From DASUGC01 sp035606665 (lineage in GTDB: Bacteria > Acidobacteriota > Vicinamibacteria > Vicinamibacterales > SCN-69-37), in the NCBI GenBank assembly GCA_035606665.1, contig DATNEY010000025.1:1-11728 (forward strand): a DNA stretch of 11,728 bases. The letters run 5' to 3'. The translations under genes and the position numbers were made by a program. Positions within the stretch are counted from its first letter, which is position 1. Every line of letters starts with the position of its first letter. The notes below the pieces were generated by a model. It saw only the letters and a list, made by a program, of their open reading frames with translations, was not told where the DNA came from and did no database searches. Of the stretch, positions 5,889 to 11,728 are shown one piece after another.

Positions 5889-6728
5889 TCACCGGGCGGC
5901 CGAGGCCTTCGCAATCGCGGCTTCCGCCAATGGCGCCATGATCTTGTAGCCCGAGTCGTTCGGATGGAGTCCGTCCTCCGCCAGACCTTCTCTCAACAAC
6001 CCTTTTTCATCCACCATCGCCGAGAAGTAATCCAGGTACACGATTCTGTTCTTCGCGCAGTAATCCTTCAACGCTCGATTCACGTCGAGAATCCGCTGTA
6101 CCGGCCGTTGCGCGAAAAAGTCCTGCGAGCGCGGCGTGTAGTTGTGAACCGGCAAGATCGACGCAACGATGGGCGCAATGCGGTGGGACGTTGCGAGCTC
6201 GGCCATCGTGGCCACATTGGCGACGATGTCCTCATTGCGCATCGGACCGGTGTTACCGGCGATGTCGTTCGTTCCGGCGAGGATCACGACCGACTTCGGG
6301 GCCAGATCGATCACGTCCTGACGGAAGCGCACCAGCATCTGTGGCGTTGTCTGGCCGCCGATGCCGCGATTCACGTAGGCGCTGCCGGCGAAATAGTTCT
6401 CCAACTTCCAGCTGTCGGTAATCGAGTCGCCGAAAAACACGACGCGGCCCTTCGCCGGCGCGCCTTTGGCCAACGTATCGTTGGCCGAACGATAGCGCGC
6501 AAGCTGCCCAAAGTCGTCCGTGAACATCGCAATCCGCGACGCGCGATAGGTGTCCAATCCTGCAAAGCCGGTCGACGGAATTCGCGGCGTGGGTACGGTC
6601 TGCTTCGCGGCGTCTGGTTCTTGCGTCGTTGCCCGCTCGGTGGCGCTGAATCCCGACACACACGAGATCACGACGCCACACAGGAGAACCCTCTTCATCG
6701 ACCGATCAGTGATCGAGGCCAATCCCAT
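5889..6728 (-). CDS. Exported SGNH/GDSL-family hydrolase
   Basis: The product is a 279-residue ester hydrolase of the SGNH superfamily with every signature block present. Ser102 is in FFGDSIT (block I), the oxyanion Gly in NRGIGGQTT at about 122-124 (block II), Asn154 in AGTNDI (block III), and Asp252/His255 in DGLHPNDSGY (block V). The overall pattern resembles acetylhydrolase/lysophospholipase-type members that deacylate sugars or lipids; the substrate cannot be told from sequence. A hydrophobic segment at about 13-28 is a signal peptide, so it is probably periplasmic or secreted. I chose the ATG at 6728 because GGAGGAGAG lies immediately before it; an ATG at 6698 (MKRVLL) would give a more compact signal peptide and remains possible. 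It is divergent from the DUF1549/DUF1553 gene and convergent with the LPKTA-protein gene. Confidence 0.9.
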   Translation of the reverse strand: MGLASITDRSMKRVLLCGVVISCVSGFSATERATTQEPDAAKQTVPTPRIPSTGFAGLDTYRASRIAMFTDDFGQLARYRSANDTLAKGAPAKGRVVFFGDSITDSWKLENYFAGSAYVNRGIGGQTTPQMLVRFRQDVIDLAPKSVVILAGTNDIAGNTGPMRNEDIVANVATMAELATSHRIAPIVASILPVHNYTPRSQDFFAQRPVQRILDVNRALKDYCAKNRIVYLDYFSAMVDEKGLLREGLAEDGLHPNDSGYKIMAPLAEAAIAKASAAR

Positions 6729-6737
6729 CTCTCCTCC
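6729..6737 (-). promoter_or_regulatory. Strong ribosome binding site for the SGNH hydrolase
   Basis: The minus strand reads GGAGGAGAG directly before the ATG at 6728, with about 4 bases between GGAGG and the start codon. It decides between the starts at 6728 and 6698. Confidence 0.55.
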
Positions 6738-6893
6738 GACGCGGCAGCATACTCCCAACGCGTGTCGGTGGAGATTCATCGACGCTCATCTACTGGATCC
6801 TTTTCGTCCTCGTGGTCTTGGTCGAGGACCGGCGGCGCGAGGTTCTGGCGATGGACAAGCCGACTTTTCGCATCCAATCTCGTGCGGATCGGG

Positions 6894-6899
6894 TAGCAT
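6894..6899 (+). promoter_or_regulatory. Putative -10 box (TAGCAT) for the DUF1549/DUF1553 gene
   Basis: GGGTAGCAT lies about 22 bases before the ATG at 6922. If it is a true -10 box, it overlaps the ATG at 6898 and rules that start out. No clear -35 element is visible. Confidence 0.28.
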
Positions 6900-6921
6900 G
6901 GCGCATCGTGTGAGTGTCTCC

Positions 6922-9900
6922 ATGATGCGTCAGATTCTGTGCCTCGTCGCTGGTTGCACCGCGGCGGTTGGGGCGCTGGCGGCCGCCGAGCCCGATCGCG
7001 CCTCGTTCAACCGCGACATCCGGCCAATCATGTCGGATACGTGCTTCCGCTGCCACGGTCCCGACAGGAACGCACGCCAGGCTGGCATGCGCCTCGACAT
7101 TCGCGAGGAAGCGACCAGGCCAACGCGCTCGGGACGTATTCCGATCGTTCCTGGCGATCCGGACAAGAGTGAGATCATCAAGCGTGTGTTCGCGGACGGC
7201 GCGACCGTCATGCCGCCGAGGGCCGCGCACAAGGAACTGACGCAGGCACAGAAGGACACCCTTCGCCGCTGGGTCGCGGACGGCGCGGTCTACGAAGGCC
7301 ACTGGGCCTATCAGTCGGTGACACGTCCGGCGGTTCCCGCCGTCGCGGACGCATCGCGCATCGAGAACCCGATCGATCGCTTCATTCAGGATCGGCTGCG
7401 CCGCGAAGGGCTGATGCCGGCACACCGAGCTGACAAACGCACGCGGCTTCGCCGCGTCACACTCGATTTGACCGGGCTGCCGCCGACGCCGGACGAGATG
7501 CGTGCGTTCCTGGCGGACGGGACGCCGGATGCGTACGAAAAGGTGGTCGATCGGCTGCTGTCCTCGCCGCAGTATGCCGAGCAGCGCACCATCCGCTGGC
7601 TCGACGCGGTCCGCTACGCGGACACCGCGGGATTCCACGGCGACAATCCGATTCCCGCCTGGCCGTACCGCGACTACGTGCTGCAGGCCTTTCTGAAGAA
7701 TCGGCCATTCGACGAGTTCACGCGAGAACAAATCGCCGGCGACCTGCTGCCAGACGCGACCGTCCAGCAGCGCGTCGCGTCGGCCTACAACCGTCTCAAT
7801 CGGACGTCAGCCGAAGGCGGGCTGCAACCCAGGGAATACCTCGCCAAGTACGGCGCGGACCGCGTGCGGACGCTCAGCGCGGTGTGGATGGGCAGCACGC
7901 TCGGGTGCGCCGAGTGCCACGACCACAAGTTCGATCCGTTTCTCTCGAAGGATTTCTACGCGATGAAGGCGTTTTTTGCCGACATCCAGGAGACCGGGCT
8001 CGTGCCGGATCGCGGCGCCCGAGCGTGGGGCCCGACGCTGGCGCTGCCGACCGAGGCCCAACGCCTCGACATCGCGCGGCTCGATACGAAGATCGCCACC
8101 GCCCGGTCGCACCTCGACGAAGCGGCCGCGATGCCGGTGGTCGAGGAACAGGCGAGAGAAGCCGATTTGCACCGGCGCTGGCAAGCGGGCGAGCTGGCCT
8201 GGACGTGGCAGCACCCGATTGCCGCGCGTGCGCTCGGCGGCGCGACGCTCACCATCTACGACCAGGAGCCGGTGGTGAGCCATTTCTATCTCGATGGCAG
8301 TCTGAATACCGCCACCAGGCCCGGCGACGGCCTCGTCGTCGCCGGCGGCGCCAATCCGGATCGCGAGACCTACGTCGTCACGCTGAAGCCCGGGGCTGGC
8401 ACGTGGCATCAACTCGGTCTCGACGTCGTGCAGGATGAACGCCTGCCCGGCGCACGCTACGCGCGCGGAGCGGACAGGTTCCTGTTGAGCGAGGTCGAGG
8501 CCGAGCTCGTGGAGAACGATCAGCCGGCGCGGCGGGTGCCGTTCACGATGGCGACCGTCAACGATACGCCGCCGGCCGTCTCGACGATCAACGATCCGGG
8601 CATGCCGCCGCTCGCCGCCATCGACGGGAATCTTGCGACCGCGTGGGGCATTCGTTTCGGCGAGGCGCGGAACCCGTTCATCGCGTTGCGATTCGCTGAC
8701 GCGGTGCAGACCACCGAACACACGACGATCGTGGTGACGCTGCGGCACGAATCAGCGCTGCGGCGCGCGGTCATCGGACGCTTCCGCCTGGCGCTCGCCG
8801 CCGACGCGTTCGCCTGGCCGCCGACGGCCGACGCCGGCAGGCGACTCCGCAGCCGGGATCCCAGCGGCCGCACGACCTGGGCGAGCGGTCTTCCCGAGGA
8901 CGTGATGAGAGCGCTGCGCAGGCCGGCCGAGGACCGTGATGTCGCGGAAGCCACCTCGGTGCGCGAGTATCTGATCTTTTCGAACCCGGCGGTGGCGGAG
9001 CGCTATCGAGAGGTGCAGCTGCTGGAGACCGAGCGCGGTCTCGTCGACGCGTCGATCCCTCGTGTCGTGACGGCGGTTTCGGTGGAGCCGGCGCAGACGC
9101 GCATCCTGCCACGCGCAAACTGGATGGACGAGTCGGCCCCGATCGTCGAGCCGGCGATTCCACGATTCCTCGGCTCGCTCGACACGAAGGGCGAGCGCGC
9201 GACGCGCCTCGATCTCGCGAACTGGCTGGTGTCACGCGACAATCCGCTCACCGCGCGCACATTCGTCAACCGCACGTGGCGCGAGCTATTCGGAACCGGA
9301 CTGTCGAAGGTGCTGGACGATCTCGGATCGCAGGGCGAGTGGCCGACGCACCTCGAGCTGCTCGACTGGCTCGCCGCCGAGTTCATGCACCCGGAGTTCG
9401 ATGCCCAGGCGGCGCATGATTGGGACATCAAGCACGTCATCCGGCTGATCGTCACGAGCGACACCTACCAGCAGGCGTCGCTTGCGGAGTCGAAGGGCGA
9501 TGACAAGGATCCCGAGAACCGCCTGTTCGCGCATCAGAATCGATTCCGCATCGACGCCGAGAACGTTCGCGATGTGATCTTGCGCGTGTCGGGCCTGCTC
9601 AACGATAAGTTCGGCGGTCCCAGCGTCAGCCCGTTCGAGCCGGTTGGCTATCTCGCCGCGTTGAACTTTCCGAAGCGCGAGTACTCGGCGAGTTACGGCG
9701 AGGACCTCTACCGGCGCGGCGTGTACACCACCTGGCAACGGACGTTCCTGCACCCGAGCCTGTTGAACTTCGATGCGCCGACGCGCGAGGAGTGCACGGT
9801 CAGCCGCAGCACGTCGAACACACCGCTCCAGGCGCTCGATTTGCTCAACGATCCGATCTACGTCGAAGCCGCGCGCGTCTTCGCCCAGCAGGCAGTCGCG

Positions 9901-10176
9901 AGCGCCGGCGCCCGGCCGGCGACGTTCGACGCGCAGCTCGCATGGATATTCGACCGCGCGCTGAACCGCGCGCCGGCGGCTGAAGAGCGCGCCCTGCTGC
10001 GCGGCCTCTACGAACGCAGCCTCAAACGGTTCACGGCCGATCCGTCGATCGCCCGTGAGTTGCTGAGCGAAGGCGAAACGCCGCCGCCGCCGAATGTCAA
10101 TGCCGTCCGCATCGCGGCCCTGAGCGCGGTCACGAGGGCGGTGCTGAACCTGCACGAACTGATTACCAGGTATTGA
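6922..10176 (+). CDS. PSCyt1-DUF1549-DUF1553 protein with two CxxCH haem motifs
   Basis: This is a 1084-residue exported protein. A signal peptide (about 1-22) is followed by a cytochrome-c-like PSCyt1 domain (about 28-125) with haem motif Cys41-x-x-Cys44-His45 and a downstream MPP (97-99) that may give the Met ligand. DUF1549 follows at about 146-355, containing the family's CAECHDHKFDP block (second haem-type motif, Cys329/Cys332/His333). A long middle part (about 360-760) includes a discoidin-like stretch around AAIDGNLATAWGI (about residue 564). DUF1553 starts near 764 (DLANWLVSRDNPLTAR) and contains YTTWQRTFLHPS, RSTSNTPLQALDLLND and other family blocks. Such proteins are abundant in Planctomycetes and Acidobacteria and are suspected to serve extracellular oxidation or polymer breakdown, but no reaction is established. 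The frame extends upstream to 6550, across the SGNH gene; the start at 6922 (or 6925) fits the signal peptide. It forms an operon with the DUF1501 gene, 4 bases downstream. Confidence 0.9.
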   Translation: MMRQILCLVAGCTAAVGALAAAEPDRASFNRDIRPIMSDTCFRCHGPDRNARQAGMRLDIREEATRPTRSGRIPIVPGDPDKSEIIKRVFADGATVMPPRAAHKELTQAQKDTLRRWVADGAVYEGHWAYQSVTRPAVPAVADASRIENPIDRFIQDRLRREGLMPAHRADKRTRLRRVTLDLTGLPPTPDEMRAFLADGTPDAYEKVVDRLLSSPQYAEQRTIRWLDAVRYADTAGFHGDNPIPAWPYRDYVLQAFLKNRPFDEFTREQIAGDLLPDATVQQRVASAYNRLNRTSAEGGLQPREYLAKYGADRVRTLSAVWMGSTLGCAECHDHKFDPFLSKDFYAMKAFFADIQETGLVPDRGARAWGPTLALPTEAQRLDIARLDTKIATARSHLDEAAAMPVVEEQAREADLHRRWQAGELAWTWQHPIAARALGGATLTIYDQEPVVSHFYLDGSLNTATRPGDGLVVAGGANPDRETYVVTLKPGAGTWHQLGLDVVQDERLPGARYARGADRFLLSEVEAELVENDQPARRVPFTMATVNDTPPAVSTINDPGMPPLAAIDGNLATAWGIRFGEARNPFIALRFADAVQTTEHTTIVVTLRHESALRRAVIGRFRLALAADAFAWPPTADAGRRLRSRDPSGRTTWASGLPEDVMRALRRPAEDRDVAEATSVREYLIFSNPAVAERYREVQLLETERGLVDASIPRVVTAVSVEPAQTRILPRANWMDESAPIVEPAIPRFLGSLDTKGERATRLDLANWLVSRDNPLTARTFVNRTWRELFGTGLSKVLDDLGSQGEWPTHLELLDWLAAEFMHPEFDAQAAHDWDIKHVIRLIVTSDTYQQASLAESKGDDKDPENRLFAHQNRFRIDAENVRDVILRVSGLLNDKFGGPSVSPFEPVGYLAALNFPKREYSASYGEDLYRRGVYTTWQRTFLHPSLLNFDAPTREECTVSRSTSNTPLQALDLLNDPIYVEAARVFAQQAVASAGARPATFDAQLAWIFDRALNRAPAAEERALLRGLYERSLKRFTADPSIARELLSEGETPPPPNVNAVRIAALSAVTRAVLNLHELITRY

Positions 10177-10180
10177 CGCC

Positions 10181-11659
10181 ATGAACGAAGCCCGCCTCCG
10201 CTCACGCTTCGCCGACAGAGCTTCGGCGGGGCAAGCCTTCGTGCGCGAGATGAGCCGGCGAACCTTCCTCGGCCGCGGAGCGGCGGGGCTCGGCGTCGTT
10301 GCGTTGAACTCACTGCTCGGCCCTCGTCTGCTCGCGGAGACGCAGGCGACCGCGCTGGCGTCGCGCGGCGTGGTGAATCCGCTCCACTTTCCGCCGAAGG
10401 CCAAGCGCGTCATCTTCCTGTATCAGGCAGGCGGGCCGTCGCATCTCGAGACGTTCGACTACAAGCCGAAGCTCGCCGAGATGTCGGGGACGCCGATGCC
10501 GGAGTCGCTCACCCGAGGACAGCAGATCGCCCAACTCCAGGGCCAGAAGCTGACCTGCTTCGGTCCGACCCACGGCTTCAAACGGTTCGGCGAGTCCGGA
10601 CAACTGGTCTGTGAGCTGTTTCCGCACATCGGCAGCATCATCGACCAGACCTGCATCGTCCGGTCGATGTGGACCGAGCAGATCAACCACGACCCGGCCC
10701 ATACGTTCATGAACAGCGGCTCGATCATCACCGGCCGCCCGAGCATCGGCTCGTGGGTGCTGTACGGATTGGGCGCGGAAACCGACAACCTTCCCGGGTT
10801 CGTCGTCCTCGTGTCGCAAGGCATGGGCGGCCAGATGCAACCGATCGCTGCGCGGCAGTGGTCGGCCGGCATCCTGCCCGGCAGGTTCCAGGGCGTGCGC
10901 TTCAACTCGGTGGGCGACCCGGTGCTGTACATCACGAACCCGCGCGGGATCAAGGCGGACATGCAGAAGGACTCGATCCAGACGATCAACGCGCTGAACG
11001 CGGTCGCGGACCGGTCGCTGCACGATCCGGAGCTGCAAACACGCATCGCGCAGTACGAGATGGCGTTCAAGATGCAGACCAGCGTCCCCGGACTGATGGA
11101 CATGAGCACCGAGCCGGCGCACATCCTGGACCTGTATGGCGCGAAGCCGGGCGACGGATCGTTCGCGTCGAACTGCCTGCTCGCGCGCCGGCTGGCGGAA
11201 CGAGGCGTGCGGTTCATCCAGCTCTATCACCGCGATTGGGATCATCACGCCGACGTCAGGAACAATCTCGTCTTCAAGGCGCAGGAGGTTGACCAGGCGA
11301 CGGCGGCGCTGATCACGGATCTCGGACAGCGCGGCATGTTGGACGACACGCTGGTCATCTGGGGCGGCGAGTTCGGCCGAACGCCGATGTCGCAGGGACG
11401 CGGCGGCCGCGATCATCACATCAAAGGGTTTTCGTTCATGCTCGCCGGCGCCGGCATCAGGAAGGGCCTCGCCTACGGCGCCACCGACGATCTCGGCTAC
11501 GCGGCCGTCGAAAATCCGGTCAGCGTGCACGACTTCCACGCGACGATGCTGTACCTGTTGGGCGTGGACGCGGCAAAGCTCGCCGTGAAGTATCAGGGTC
11601 TGGATGTGCGGCTGACTGGCCCTCAAGGCGGCACGGTCGTCCACGACATCCTCGCCTAG
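10181..11659 (+). CDS. DUF1501 protein, Tat-exported
   Basis: The product is a 492-residue member of DUF1501, a family with an alkaline phosphatase/sulfatase-like fold usually encoded beside DUF1549/DUF1553 proteins, as here. The twin-arginine signal SRRTFL (residues 25-30) with the hydrophobic stretch after it indicates export of the folded protein, which fits a metal-loaded enzyme. Family blocks are present in order: YQAGGPSHLETFDYKP (81-96), WTEQINHDPAH (about 164-174), GGEFGRTP (395-402), GRDHH (409-413), and an HDFHATMLYLLGVD segment near the end. The Asp and His residues of these blocks are candidate metal ligands. The catalytic activity and substrate have not been defined for the family. 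The ATG at 10181 is 4 bases after the previous stop codon; an ATG at 10250, just before SRRTFL, would give a standard-length Tat signal and is a real alternative. Confidence 0.9.
   Translation: MNEARLRSRFADRASAGQAFVREMSRRTFLGRGAAGLGVVALNSLLGPRLLAETQATALASRGVVNPLHFPPKAKRVIFLYQAGGPSHLETFDYKPKLAEMSGTPMPESLTRGQQIAQLQGQKLTCFGPTHGFKRFGESGQLVCELFPHIGSIIDQTCIVRSMWTEQINHDPAHTFMNSGSIITGRPSIGSWVLYGLGAETDNLPGFVVLVSQGMGGQMQPIAARQWSAGILPGRFQGVRFNSVGDPVLYITNPRGIKADMQKDSIQTINALNAVADRSLHDPELQTRIAQYEMAFKMQTSVPGLMDMSTEPAHILDLYGAKPGDGSFASNCLLARRLAERGVRFIQLYHRDWDHHADVRNNLVFKAQEVDQATAALITDLGQRGMLDDTLVIWGGEFGRTPMSQGRGGRDHHIKGFSFMLAGAGIRKGLAYGATDDLGYAAVENPVSVHDFHATMLYLLGVDAAKLAVKYQGLDVRLTGPQGGTVVHDILA
10206..10232 (+). 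repeat. Imperfect palindrome inside the 5' end of the DUF1501 gene
   Basis: GCTTCGCCGA (10206-10215) can pair with TCGGCGGGGC (10223-10232), 10 pairs with two G-T, around a 7-base loop. It lies between the two candidate start codons at 10181 and 10250. It resembles a small dispersed palindromic repeat, but only one copy is in the window, so the repeat label is inference. Confidence 0.35.
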
Positions 11660-11662
11660 ATC

Positions 11663-11679
11663 GATCGCGCGTCGCGATC
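11663..11679 (+). terminator. Short hairpin after the DUF1501 gene
   Basis: GATCGCG and CGCGATC form a 7-base-pair stem with a 3-base loop, 3 bases after the DUF1501 stop codon. It has no T tract and is a weak candidate. The remaining bases to the end of the window show no gene. Confidence 0.25.
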
Positions 11680-11728
11680 CGCAGGTGTCCCGCATATTGG
11701 TCGAGCCGGACCATGCAGGCCGAGTACA

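Noticed and set aside
6550..6921. 124-codon N-terminal extension of the DUF1549/DUF1553 protein
   Set aside because: It overlaps the signal-peptide end of the well-supported SGNH gene on the other strand, and the signal peptide of the cytochrome protein begins only at 6922.
9286..10413. Minus-strand open frame of 375 codons across the junction of the last two genes
   Set aside because: It is antisense to DUF1553 and the DUF1501 start, both clearly coding on the plus strand, and it has no domain of its own.
10310..11695. Minus-strand open frame of 461 codons opposite the DUF1501 gene
   Set aside because: The plus strand carries every DUF1501 block. The antisense translation is low-complexity (Arg, His, Val, Asp) with no motif, as expected from high GC at third codon positions.
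1..11728. CRISPR arrays, rRNA, tRNA or tandem repeat arrays
   Set aside because: No regularly spaced direct repeats, rRNA-like stretches or cloverleaf-forming sequences were seen when reading the window.

Overview
The window reads as GC-rich chromosomal DNA from a Gram-negative-type soil or environmental bacterium. The best guess is Acidobacteriota, in the Vicinamibacteria direction. The reasons are a planctomycete/acidobacterial cytochrome-like DUF1549/DUF1553 protein followed by a Tat-exported DUF1501 protein, several secreted proteins of unknown role, a class D-like sortase, and -10-like TAGNNT boxes set very close to start codons. This placement is inference from gene content; there is no rRNA or marker gene here.

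Layout, left to right. (1) 1-1230, plus strand: the 3' part of a penicillin/AHL-acylase family gene, cut by the window edge. (2) 1279-1818, plus: a small MOSC-domain protein. (3) 1839-2696, minus: a secreted TPR-repeat protein, convergent with the MOSC gene. (4) 2912-3736, plus: a secreted S1 (chymotrypsin-like) serine protease, divergent from the TPR gene and closed by a long hairpin at 3747-3790. (5) 3833-4005: a frameshifted 5' scrap of an IS481-type transposase, followed by about 290 bases with no recognisable gene. (6) 4296-4934 and 4996-5763, plus: a class D-like sortase and, 61 bases downstream, an exported protein ending in an LPKTA sorting signal, a membrane helix and an RR tail. (7) 5781-5872: two strong hairpins between convergent genes. 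(8) 5889-6728, minus: an exported SGNH/GDSL hydrolase. (9) 6922-10176 and 10181-11659, plus: a c-type-cytochrome DUF1549/DUF1553 protein and a Tat-dependent DUF1501 protein in an operon with a 4-base gap. The last 69 bases hold no gene.

Almost every gene product here is predicted to act outside the cytoplasm. The most distinctive unit is the sortase-substrate pair: a dedicated transpeptidase next to a single candidate substrate, in what looks like a diderm bacterium where sortases are uncommon. The second unit is the DUF1549/DUF1553-DUF1501 pair, common in Planctomycetes and Acidobacteria but without an established biochemical function. The remaining genes look like independent single-gene units.
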